From Oreocharis arfaki (taxonomy: Eukaryota > Chordata > Aves > Passeriformes > Paramythiidae): 64,000 bases of DNA. The notes below the pieces were generated by a model. The model was not told the DNA's origin. It ran no database searches and saw only the letters and a program-made list of their open reading frames with translations. Both the position numbers and the translations under genes were made by a program. Of the stretch, positions 23,351 to 35,275 are shown one piece after another. The stretch is from assembly GCA_013398015.1 (NCBI GenBank), contig VZRR01002786.1, positions 80,872 to 144,871 of the forward strand, written 5' to 3'. Every line of letters begins with the position of its first letter. The first letter of the stretch is position 1.

Positions 23351-26300
23351 GCACAGTAGGGATAGGAAAAAGTACTGTGGGAGCATCAGGAGGCAAAAAT
23401 CTTCCTAGTCTGTCCAATACTGAAAGAAGGTTGTGCCTACGCAGTACTCTGCTCACATGGGTGAGATTTCCCAGCAGCTCAGAACATGCACAGGGGACCG
23501 GAAGCAGAACTATGCCTTTATATAAAAAGGAAGTCTTATAGATTCCATAACCTTCCTGTGACAAACACAGCAATGATGAATCTGGCCTGTTAACTGCCTT
23601 TGAGTTTATACCATGACAGACTGCTCAAGTCATATTTGGCTTTTCAGGTGCTTCAGCCATACTTCCACCCCTGCAAATGTTGCTTTGTCATATGGGAAAG
23701 TCTGTCTGTCTGACGATCCTGCCCTCCATCATTATGATTTTTTGCCTTCAGTCTCCAGCCAAACCCACCACCAAACCAGGTCAAGGTGCTGGGAGGAGTA
23801 GGGTGAGATGCCTCTGCTGTCACCTAGGTGGCAGGATGGATGTTGGACTGTATATCTCAGCCTTGGAGGAAATGTGGAGACAATGTTTTGGAAGGATGAG
23901 AGTGAAATCCCTTGAAATCTGCCACGTCTTCTCCATTTCCTTCAATGTCTGCCTGCTCTTCGCTCTCACATACCTAGACAAAAGGAAGGACTGGGTTGGG
24001 GGGTCTTCTCCAGCCTTAGGTGCAAATGACCCATGTGTCACTCCCTGCCATAACATCAGTATGATCACATTTGCAAATGCTTCCAAATCCTATTAGAGCC
24101 ACTTACCTTTTGGCACTGTCCCCTCTGGGACAGGGGGACAAGGGTCCAGGGTGGGGATCACACAGTGGAGCTTGAGCAGAGATGGAAGAGGTTTACAACA
24201 AACAGCGATGTTTTCAGCCTGTTAAAGGGATGATTATTTGCACAGTTCTGTCTACCTGTTCCTTGCTCTCCTCTTGTTAAAAATTTCCTTGGTGCTTCCA
24301 TGTAACCATCTCATGGGATGAGTGCAAACAGCACTGGGGGTGAAATCCATAGGTGAAAATGAGACTGCTCCTTTGCCCCTGCAGGGCTCCTGGCCTCTCA
24401 GAGCTGACCCGAGAAGGAAGATGGACATGGAGTGGCTCTGTGGCCATTCCTAAACAGTGGGAGAACTCCCATCCTTGACCAAATTCAAGCAGAGATTGGG
24501 ATCTGAGCAGAGCGAGGCTGCTCACTTGCACAGGGTGAGCACCCTGTGTCCATCACAGGTAGTGGTGCATTTGTTATTAAATGCTGCCGGGCAAGGAACA
24601 TGAGAAACAGGGAGGAGAAGGAGGAGGCAGTGTAAGGCTGGTTTGATACCATATTCCCAAAGACCTGGCAGCACCTGGTGCCTGCATCTCTACAGGGGTG
24701 GAGGAGCTACCACTGGAGTGGAGAAGGATGGAGGAGGATATGGAGACAGCAGCACCTTCCCAAGGGGCTGCATGACCCACTGTGCTTGCCTGGCTGACCT
24801 GTGTCTCTGGAGCTTGAGGGGGTGCCAGGGTGTCCAAAGTTGTCTCCAAGCAGCCTGTAAGTGATGTTCAGTGTTGCAAACACAAGGTGTCAGGTCCTCA
24901 GGGTTGCCGAGACTGGAGGCTCTGAGTTGTCTTTTTGGGATTCCTGTCTTCAATCTCTGTCTTCTAACAAAATATGGGTGTGTTTTTAATGAAACCTGTG
25001 ATTCCAGGTTGCCACAGGGCTCCAGAGGCTGGGTTTTTAAGAGCACCTACTGTACTTTAGGTGTAACAGGCACCCAGGATAAATTTCTCTGTGTTAAACC
25101 ACTTCCTGTGGTTGCTGTCAAACCTGTCCCGGGGCTGTAAAAAGCAATCACTGTATTAAGACCATCTTAAATTTTTCCCAGTGAAAGGTGCTGGGCTAAT
25201 TCAATTAAAGACCTAGTGCAGATGGATTTAGGAGCTGAGGGGGAGAATGAAAGAAAGCATAGAAACAGAGAGAGATCCCTGTGGAGGCAGGGAGTGGTGC
25301 TCCCTGGGCTCTAAGTCCATCACCTAATTGCTCTCTGCTTTGAATCAAAGGGACAAAGGCTGCCCCTTGCTTTCTGCCCCCAGCATGGCCTTTTCCAGGG
25401 TGGAGGTTTGGGGGTGCCCCCTCTGTGTGTGCAAGGAGAGAGCTGCTTAACTCCCCTTTGGTCTCAAAGGATTTCCCCTAATCCTGACCTCTCCCTGTGC
25501 TGCTCAGACGCCGCTGCAGAGAGCAGGGCGTTAGTGCCAGCTCTAATCCCCTCCCACTGCTCTCCCCTCCTCAGGGGGCACTCACCCCCTTCTCAGTCCC
25601 TGTGTTTGCGATTGAAAGGCTTGCAAAAGCCTTTGGAGTTCAGTTCAAGAGCCGCATTCCTCAGGACACAGACCACACCCTGGGAGCCAGATTGCAGTGG
25701 TGAGAATGGTGCTCTCCTAGAAACCCCGCTCAGATGCTGAGGTGACTAGGGTCTACAGCAAGCACCAGGGCTTGCTGGTAGTGGAGCTGGACCTCCTATC
25801 TTTTTCTTGGAAAGCTCTGATGAAGTGTTTCCAGCTCCTTCTGTGGATATTTTGTCCCAGGAGCAGCAGACAGAGCCCTTGCAGGATGGTTTCATCTGGC
25901 TAAGGATGCTCTGCCATCAGATTTATGTCTCATGCTGCTGAAGCTGCTATTGCCAGACACAGCTTCTCGCACACAAAAGTGTTTTCTCCCCTGCAAAGCC
26001 TGGCAAAGAACGTGCTTTGCTGAGGAGCAGGTAGCACAGATCAAAGTGACTGTCTGTCCACGGACTTTTCTGCAACTTTTCATGTGGTTAATTGCTGTCT
26101 ATTGATGTGTGAAGCCCTGAGCAGAATTTGCCATGAGAGGACAGGCTGCCTGTGCTGTCAGGCAACTACTTAGGCTGACCCAAGGATACCTAGAGGAAAA
26201 ACTAGGGATGTATGTCACCATGTATATGATGGCTGGAAAGGCTGGAGAAATGTAGTGTCGGGGCTGCAGGATGGTGGAAAATGGGATAAAGAGGATGTTT

Positions 26301-28879
26301 TCTCCATGGTTCCCTGGCAGTTCTTCCTGCCCACAGTGTCTCAGGCTGGAAAGCAGAGAGGCAAATTCATGGGCAAGCAGAGTCTTTAGTAGGGAAGCAA
26401 CTACAAGACTATGAATGGCCAGGTATGAGCTGGGCAGGGAATGGAGTAGCACTGTGGTCCTCAAGGAGGTGACTGATGGCAGAAAGGACACACAGCATGT
26501 CACCAGGTTGAGATCAGAAGTGCAGTGCTACTGGTGTTAGTGACTGCAATGGGGAGCAGGGATGAGGTCACTCCGTGAACCACAGCTACTCAGCTCCATC
26601 CTCCTGGCTGTGAGCTGCTGTTCTGGTCAGGCCCAAGACTGGACACAGGTGCTGTGTGAAGCATTTTTCATGCATATGCAATGGTGTCATTCAGCTGGCA
26701 GAACTGCATCTGCTGGTCCCTACTAGGCACAGCTGGGTGACAGACAGCACCTCTGCCCAACTCTGCTGCCGTAACATGGGTGGCTGTGGAAGAGGGAGTT
26801 ACTCAGAGGCTTGGAAGCTGCTTTTTGGGCAGCAGGGGAGCCTGTGGACAGGGTGTGTATGTCAGCCTGAATGCTCCCCAAGTCCTGCAGTGACGCCTGC
26901 AAGCCCTAAGACTTTTTTCAGGAAGCCAGCATTAGTAGTGATGGGGAGAAAACACTGTAGTCTGCACTGCAGTGGAGACTGCAGGATCTTCTGCAAGGGG
27001 TGTGGGGAGATATTCATTGTCTGGATTCACATGGCTTGAGCTGTTTGCTCACTGCAGTTCCCTTTGCCTTCACCAAAGGACAAGCTTCCACCATCAGCCC
27101 AGCCCAGAGGGCCTCATGACATCATCATCATGGCATCATCAGACCTACTAGAAGAGAACAGGCTGCAATGTGAGGATTCCTCTTGATCTGAGACACTCCT
27201 CCAGGGACAGGACAACTCAGGGACATTTCAGGAGTACTGCATGCTCTCAGTGGTGCTGCGGAGCTGAGTCAACCCTAAATGAATCCATGTGGTCAGTGTC
27301 AGGTTGTGGCTGGATATAAGTTAGGGAGTCACACTCGGCACATCCGGTGGCCGAGAGCTCTTTGTCTCTTCTTGTCTGGGCCGTGGAAGGCTGCAGAGAT
27401 CAGGTTTCTGAGGTGCTCTGGGCTGTTCATTTGGGAGACCCATGTGTGAAGCTGCGGGGTAGTTTTCTGCTGCCAGCCGTGCTTCACTCAAAGACCTCAG
27501 ATTGGGCTCTGAGGAGATGGGGGCATTTTGGACGTGGGCCATACCAGCACGTTCAGCTGCAGATGGTTACAGGAACAGATAACTGGTCCTGCAGAAATTC
27601 CAGGAAGTCTGATCACCCTGGGACATAGATCCTATTCACATCGTCTGTAACCTGAGAGCAGCTCTTCGGAGCTGGGATTAGTAAAAGTATTTGGCTTCAC
27701 CTGCCCTACTTCTAGGGAGCTGGTGGGCCAGTGCTAAACCCCTGTCCATGGGGAAGGAGAGGACGGATTTTCTGCAGGCTAGTGTTGGTCCTGGTGTGGA
27801 AGAAACTCACTTTGCTCTGGTAATAGCCATGGAGCGGTGTGAGCAGGGGCTGCTCACACCTGGATAATTCCCTGCCTGGATCACTGAGGGCTATGAAATC
27901 CATAGCTGATGGGTCACATGCACACCTTGCACACCCAGACTTGTCTGCAGGGTCAGCCATGTGCACAGGTGTGCTCTGGCCTTACCACCCTGAAATACCA
28001 CAGGCAGCAGAGATGTGAAAAGCCGGGGGTTGCGTGGTAGGATGGAGTAAACAGGGTATATGGACCGACTGGCCTCTGGAGCAGGGCAAATGCTGAAATC
28101 TGCACCTGGAAATTGTCCTTTTCTTTGCTGAGGTGTATCTTGTTTAGCCCCAGACTAAATAGAGACCTGTTCCTGCCCTGGGGGATGGCACCTGGTCCCA
28201 CAGCCAATCCAATGAGATGATGGGGCTTGTTCCTCAAGGGAGGGGTTTTAGGCACCCCAGCAGTGATGCTGCCTGGGGAGGGAGATGCCCTCTGCCCACC
28301 ACTGGAAGAAGTGATCACAGATGTGTGGGAAACCTCTGCCTGTCTCTGGAGCTTGCAGCACTGCCTCCCAGGAAAACAGAGATTAGAAATTGCCTGGTGC
28401 CAAGGAGTCAAGTGGGAAAGTTTCAAAACAAGCTGATAAACTGTACAGAAATTCACAAGAGCATATGGAACTCAAAATGGCTGGATCCAAGTTAGGTGTT
28501 CAGTAGTCCCCGCTGTCTAAATTTCTGTCCCAGAAGGCAGGTAAATATGATACCAGGTTTTTGAATTAAAGACCTAGGAAACTAAAGGTCACTGAGCAAA
28601 TTATCGATATTATAATAGAAACATGTATTAATAGACATGTGCATGTTCACATGGAAGAAGGTTGTGATGACTACTTGCTGCAGAGGTGGTGCATCTCCAG
28701 GGCAGCAAGCTGAAGGAAGAAACATATGTAAATCAGGGGGTGTCACTTAGAAAAGTGTCCTTGGTTTTCCAAAAGCCCCATACAAGCTCCATCACTAAAA
28801 AGGTCTTATTTTGTCACAACCTGAGAAATAATGTAATTTTGTAAGTTAGAACAGGTGAAGAAGCTGACTTGTCAAGGGG
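23351..28879. other. Non-coding sequence, nothing recognised
   Basis: A 5.5-kb stretch with no supported gene, tandem array or recognised transposon. A short AT-rich segment at 25137-25260 (GGGCTAATTCAATTAAAGACC) resembles the other AT-rich candidates. A short CAT-rich run lies near 27117-27144. Reading frames reach 167 codons (27953-28456, -) but have no domain. Confidence 0.55.
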
Positions 28880-29015
28880 AGATGTCAGCAGGTGTAAATC
28901 CAGCTAAAGGAAGGGTCTTTCTACTGTATGTAACTAAACAGTAGCACTCACTGCCATGCAGGGTTGGTGAAAGCCAGGTGCATTAAAGGCTCTGAAAAGC
29001 AAGTAGATAAAGCCC
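28880..29015 (+). mobile_element. Possible ancient CR1-type LINE fragment
   Basis: CACTGCCATGCAGGGTTGG followed by GCCAGGTGCATTAAAGGCT and AAGTAGATAAAGCCCTGGGG resembles the 3' region of old CR1 subfamilies, in which a tract of this kind precedes the terminal block. Divergence is high and no end is preserved, so the call is tentative. Confidence 0.3.
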
Positions 29016-32000
29016 TGGGGGACAAATTCATCCTACATCCACAGTGTCAGCTGTGAGGTATCCAAAACACAGCTGGGACATGCATTTCAGTTTCTGTGAT
29101 TTGTGCTGACGCATGTCATGTCCCACTGGTTGTGAGGAGGACATGAGATGAGTGACCTCAATTTTTCTTTGTGCCCCATAACCCCACCAGTTGTATTCTG
29201 GTGTTACTTGGGCTTTTCTCGGCATTTGTTTCTCAAAGATCCATTTTGCTTATGGCTGATCTCAAGGCTAGATGCAGAGGCATCCCTGTGCTGCTGGAGT
29301 GCTCCTGAACGCTGCTGGGGCTGGGGCAGACTGTGGGGCAGGGCAGGGCATGCACATGAGGAAGTGAAGGAAGCTGGCTGGTGTGATACTCAGGGAGTCT
29401 CTGGAAGAGCTCAGGAATGACAGCCCAGTGGCTCAGGCCCTAAAGAGCTGGGGATCCCATGGGGGTGAGGAAGGATTCTCAGGAAGATGAATGCCCCCTA
29501 AGCACTGGCAGTGCTGCTGCCCCAGCAGTTTCTTCCCTAGCAAACCCTGATGGACAGCACTGGCCCCCCACTGCAAAACCTGAGGCCACACCAGGTTGCT
29601 AACAGTACTGGGGAGATGGCTGTAAGGTCAGAATACCAGCCCCAGACCCTGCCATACCCGGAGGGCTTCCAGACACTCAAAACCAGCCGTTCAGCTGAAT
29701 GGCAGGCACTGGAGAAGACACGCATACACAGCCAGGCCAAGGGGCCATGTATCTGGGGAGGGACAAGCCTTTAGATCAGTTGCCAGACAAAGGTGGGCAG
29801 GCTTGAGTGCTTTGCTCCAGCAGACAAGCCTGTAGTGCAGTTGGCCTGGGGGCAGCAGCTGCATTAATCCTGACCCTATTATTTATCTAAGGCTCCGTCT
29901 GGAAAAAAAAAAGTGCGTGCCTTGTACACCCTTCTGAGCTACTTGTTCCCTGCTCTGTGCAAGGTGGAGACTGTGGCAGAGAGGGACAGCTCTGATGCAT
30001 CGGTCTGTCCTTCTGCCAGGAACTTGCTGTGGGATTGTGGTGGTGCATCCCCTTCCCCAAGCTCAGATCCATGGCCAAATCCAGGGCAGGGCTTTGAAAG
30101 TGGGATAGTCAGCCTTGAGCTCAGAGAAGCAGTGTTTCACCAGGTCCCCAAGTCACTTGTTCCCATATTTTATTGCTTTCCCTGCTGCAAAGCATGTGTG
30201 TCTGCTGCATCTGTTCTCTGCAGAACCAAAACCCACTTGTTCTCAAACACCTCCTTGCAGGTGTGCAGCTGAGCCACACCATGAGCACCTCTGATAACCT
30301 AAAGCTGCTATTGCCTCTTGCTTGGAGGTAGCTTTTCTAGACCTTGACTTGTGTTTGTGCCCTCTCCTTCATTTCCTCCATGTTGTCAACAAATTCTTTG
30401 AAGTGCCAGCAATGGACCTGTGCCCATATGGCAGCGATGGACTTGCTCCTGCCAATGCTCAGAGATAGGCTGCTTCCCGTCTATTCACTGTCCCTCTGCT
30501 AAAGCCCCGAAGACTGTTTGCCATCTAAGCTCTCCTTTGTCTTGGAAGCTTATACTCAGCTCACGTTGTTTCCACAATTGCCTAAGACCCTTTCAGTGCT
30601 GCTGCTTTCCAAGAGAAAAGACCCAGTCTTGTACACATGACCCCCAGTCATCCTTCCTTGAGTTATTTGGCCACGTTCAATGCACAGCCCTTGTAAGCCT
30701 AGCTTTTCATCGAGTCCAGAGCAGTGGGAAATGTATCTCCTGGTGACACGGTTTGTAACTTCCTCACCTTCATATAACAGGACCCTTCATATAACATACC
30801 CTTACCATCTGGCCTGGCAAGCTCAGGAGGGATGAATTTAGGTTTGAATGACCAGGCTGATAACAATACGCAACAAACAGTGCAATAAAGCAGATGTATT
30901 CCAGCCCTGCAGAAAATCCACTGTTTTTGTGTATAGTGAGGATTGTTCAGTGGCAGAAAGGATGGAGGAGAACTAGGCTGGGAGAAAGGTACTGAGTGTG
31001 ACTAGAAATGTGGACTAGCAGCATGAGGCTATGCTGATCCAAGAGCTGGCCAGCATCGGGAGCCTACTACCTTGGAGAACTATTCTGTACTTCAGACCTC
31101 TATGTTTCTTCATCACCCCAAAGCAGTCACTAGGATGGAGTTACTCACAGGCACTCAGGATCTGAGCCCCTGTCCATTTCACATGAGCAATTTGCACCAA
31201 TGATTAATTATGTTACCTGGTCACAGATGGGGAGAGTGTCATGTACATGTGCTGATGCTGAGCTAAGGACTGAATTAGCAGCTCAATGAGCTCTGGGTTT
31301 TGGCAAGTTGGGATCTGCTGCTTGTCCATCTGCATTTGGGGAAGCCTCTGCCTCCAGGCAGGCTGTTCCCATGAGAGCTGCCCACGCCAAGGAGAAGGCA
31401 AAGATCTTTATATATCACCAACTCCACCCAAGTGTGGGGAACACTTGTTTGGTGGCCTCAGTGTTCTCAGTTTGGACACCACCTCAGCCAGACTACAGGA
31501 AAGACAAATCTCTGTGACTGCTGGAAAGCAGGATTTTTTGGTTTTAAGAGGACAGATTGCATCAAAGCAGGCAGAGTCAGCTAGGGGGAAGCCGATTTGT
31601 CTCTGTCCCCCTAGGTTATCACTCTGGATGGACTCTATGGACAGTGGCAGTCTGCACCAAGCCTTGGCTAACTTTTCCAGTTCCACTGTGCAGCACCATT
31701 TCACTTTAGGTTAACCTGGGATGCTGCCAAGGGACTGAAGGTCAGGGACCAGGGTCTCATCAGTTGGGCACTCTGTCATTGTTTCATGACGGCTTTCCCC
31801 TGCTACCAGAGCCATCTCTGACTATCAACTCCTTGGAAGTAGGCAGGGAGCTGCCATCCTCTTCACACAGCCAGTCTCAGGCTGTCCATACTGGGCTGAT
31901 AATGAGTTTTCAGTTGCTTGATGGAGGCTTGGAACAGAAAGAAGCACAGACCTAGGAGCCAGGGGAATGGGCGATTGCAAGGCTGAACATCTTGGTTTGG

Positions 32001-32221
32001 AGGGATAAGGTCCAGCTTTGTTCAGAGTTCTTCATTCTAGCAGCACCGGCCAGTGACTGGGGCAGCTGATTTCCTTCAAGATTTGGAAAGCTTCAGGAGG
32101 AATCTCCTGGAGCAGACTGGCAAGTGGGTACCTGGGATCTTGCACTTTGATTTGGACAGTTTCAAAGTGCCTGTACTTAATGGATTAAGATTTACTGTGG
32201 CAAGGAGCAATTCACCACGGC
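29016..32221. other. Non-coding sequence, nothing certain
   Basis: Mostly unrecognised. A short A-run lies at about 29901-29910. CCTTCATATAACA is duplicated exactly at 30767-30779 and 30784-30796. 30160-30760 is pyrimidine-rich and could be an old unidentified repeat. No domain-bearing frame was found. Confidence 0.5.
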
Positions 32222-32677
32222 ATGAGGACCAGATTTGGATCCTGGACACTCTTCATTATACTCTTTCTTGCTCTTCCTTTTGGGTGTTAAGAGCTAATAG
32301 GCTGAAATAATGACTCCTCCAACCTCAGCACCAAAGGAAAGTTCCAGGTTTCCCAATCCTCTTTACCAGGTGCTAGGAATCACCATCTTTTCCATCCTTC
32401 CTGGTCCCTTCATGGCCCTGGGCTCAGTGCCGTGAAGCTCTGCACCTTCCTGCTACCAAGGAGCTGCAAAGCATCCACATCTAAGCAAAACCCTCAGCAC
32501 AGCTGGGACAGATGCTGGTCCTGGATCCCAAAGTGCCTTTGGGTGAAAATGAACGAACTCTCCTTGTGAATGCTGGGCAGGTACTGCCCAGACAATTGAC
32601 CACAAATATTCAATTACACTTTGAAATGCATTTGTGCCAACCTTCTCTCTTAAGAATGCACTTTCCTAGGTAAACAC
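32222..32677 (+). repeat. Inverted repeat, left arm (456 bp)
   Basis: The reverse complement of 34820-35275 matches this arm over 456 positions with no gap and only five mismatches (32236, 32259, 32373 region, 32550 region and 32671), about 99% identity. Just outside each end the match drops abruptly to roughly 75% for a further 15-25 bases and then vanishes. There are no terminal TG/CA, no target-site duplication and no long coding frame to suggest a known transposon. Confidence 0.95.
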
Positions 32678-34819
32678 TCAGAAAAACCTCATTATAAGCT
32701 CAACTGCTCCCTGAAAATGAATTTCTGAATCATTTAAGTAACCACTAGTGGTGGGAACTGGGGATCTGGCACCCAAGACAGAATCGTCAAAAGGCAGAGT
32801 TCCCTTCTTGGAACGGATTAAGTGGGTCAAACAGCTCATCTTGCCTGGTCTTTAACCCTTGCTCCTCATCCTCTTGTCCCACAGGATGGCAAGGGTCACA
32901 CCTGAGCTGAAACCATTTCTTTGGAGCCTTTGTCCTTTTTTGATGTGTTTCTGTTTCTGTGCTGGCCCAAACAGGTGGCTATGTGTACTGATGATGAGAC
33001 AAGGAGCACAGGGCCAGATGCAGGCAGGATCCATCCAAGTGGCTGCCTCTAGCTAGAGGCTGATCTATGAGATATGGACACACTTCTTGCTTGTCAATGC
33101 CCCCAGCCTGGTGCCTTTCCATGCCCTGGCACCCTGGGTCAGCCTGGCTCACCCAGTGCTCAAAACCTTCCCAGGGTGGCTGTCTGAGGGACCTACTCCA
33201 GGTCATGGCTGATGGGGCATTTCCTTGGATGGAAAGAGTCAGAGCCCAGCCCTGCCTTTGCCTTGTGGAGCCAGCTCTGCCAGTGGGGGGAGTGTGACCT
33301 TGTGACTCCCACAAATCCCAAATTAATTAATCCCGGGGACACTGGGGCAGCATGAACAACCTGTTTGATTTCTCTGCAGTTTTTTCCTGAGGCTCAAAGG
33401 GATTAGTGCAGGCGGGAACAGGGAACTATAACAAGGGGCTCAGCTTTCAGTTCTTGCTCCCAGCCAGCAGACTTCTGTTCTTACCAGAGGTATTAACAGC
33501 AGTAATCCACACTGTCTCTGAGCGTTATCTGTGTGCGGCATCCTCTTCCTCTCCCCCTTGCCCTCACATGTATGCTTCCATGCTCAGCTCACTAGTGTGT
33601 GTTCATGTCCTGCCTGATGAACTTGCACTGTCGTCGTTCTTCCTTGACACATGCCCCTCTGCGCACATCCCATCCCCCTATATCCTATGGCATATGCAAT
33701 GCCCCACACAGAGCCCACCCAAATTACTACAGGGCCATGCACTTCTTGCATATCTGTCCCTACACACTTTATGTACAACCCATTGATGCACTCTAACACG
33801 CACATGAATACCCCTCTGGGCTTGAGCATGACTGCATCCGTTCCCCATGCATGCACATCTCACTCATATAAACTTACATGGGCTCACAGTTTGCCTATCA
33901 CAGTCTCAGCACCCTTCTCATATGCTTTGTACCAAATTCTATCTCAGCTCTGCATGACCAGCCTGGTCATGCTGTAGTCTGTGGGCTCACGCCATTTCTC
34001 TTAAGCCATTCTTCCATGACTCCTTCTGGAGAGTGTTGGGCCTGCTGGTCCCCAGGGACAACTACACCATGAGAGTGGTGCTCCAGAGTCAATATATGAT
34101 GTTCAAACCCTTTATTAAAAGGAATTTGGTCATAGCTTAAGCAGGTACCAAATGCAAGGACCCATTTGGGCTTGGTATCATCTCAGCGTGAAGAAGCCTT
34201 TGATGGAAATGGGTGAACTGCTACTATCTGCTCCCACCAGCAGATCTACGAGTGCTGTTGCAGTTTGTCAAAACTTTTAGAACCCTTGGGGTAGCTGGGA
34301 GCAGAGGGCATCCCTGTGAACCAGCAGGCTTGGGGATCTCTGGGAACACTTTGGGTCACTCGACTGAGTTACCGGCTCTAGTGCCTAGCCGTGGCTGCTG
34401 AGGTCCCAGATAACAGAGAGTTGGGGATAGATGGATTGAGTGTCCCCTGAGCACCATTCATGCTTTGTATATCCAGTGCTTCATCATCCAGACACTGGTG
34501 AAGACCCAGAGGGTCCTGAGCACAGTCACCCTTAGGATAAGGGAAGCAGAAAAGTATGGAGTAGACAAAAGTGATGGGATTTTGTTAAAACATGAATCAC
34601 AGGGGTGTGAGCTGTCCCCTGGGCAGGGAGGAATGACCTGCTGTTAACTCAGAATATATCTATAGGAGATCTCACTATTGTGCCTGTTGCTATTAACCAA
34701 CAGCATCTGTCATGTGCAAACACAATATTCTCTCCTCCAGGAGAGAACGGGATAAACCAGTGAGAGATAATTGGAACCCTCCTAAGAATGATCAAGTTCC
34801 TTACAATGTGGTTTTCCAT
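32678..34819. other. Spacer between the inverted-repeat arms
   Basis: 2142 bp of non-coding sequence. 33540-33880 is a diffuse CA/CAT-rich low-complexity stretch (many ACACA, CATGCA and CACAT strings) that inflates reading frames on both strands. No transposon was recognised in the spacer. Confidence 0.6.
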
Positions 34820-35275
34820 GTGTTTGCCTAGGAAAGTGCATTCTTAAGAGAGAAGGTTGGCACAAATGCATTTCAAAGTGTAATTGAATATTTGTGGTCA
34901 ATTGTCTGGGCAGTACCTGCCCAGCATTCACAAGGAGAGTTCATTCATTTTCACCCAAAGGCACTTTGGGATCCAGGACCAGCATCTGTCCCAGCTGTGC
35001 TGAGGGTTTTGCTTAGATGTGGATGCTTTGCAGCTCCTTGGTAGCAGGAAGGTGCAGAGCTTCACGGCACTGAGCCCAGGGCCATGAAGGGACCAGGAAG
35101 GATGGAAAAGATGGTGATTCCTAGCACCTGGCAAAGAGGATTGGGAAACCTGGAACTTTCCTTTGGTGCTGAGGTTGGAGGAGTCATTATTTCAGCCTAT
35201 TAGCTCTTAACACCCAAAAGGAAGAGCAAGAAAGAGTACAATGAAGAGTGTCCAGGATCCAGATCTGGTCCTCAT
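34820..35275 (-). repeat. Inverted repeat, right arm (456 bp)
   Basis: Partner of 32222-32677 in opposite orientation, about 99% identical. Together with the 2.1-kb spacer the arms could form a large stem-loop in single-stranded DNA. They are also candidates for inversion of the spacer by recombination between the arms. Confidence 0.95.

Noticed and set aside
33540..33880. Possible coding exon with frames open on both strands
   Set aside because: Frames are kept open by diffuse CA/CAT-rich low-complexity sequence.
32222..35275. Inverted repeat as the two ends of a DNA transposon
   Set aside because: No transposase-like frame in the spacer, no target-site duplication at the outer edges, and 456-bp arms without clear terminal motifs. 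A local inverted duplication fits better, though a genome-wide search is needed.
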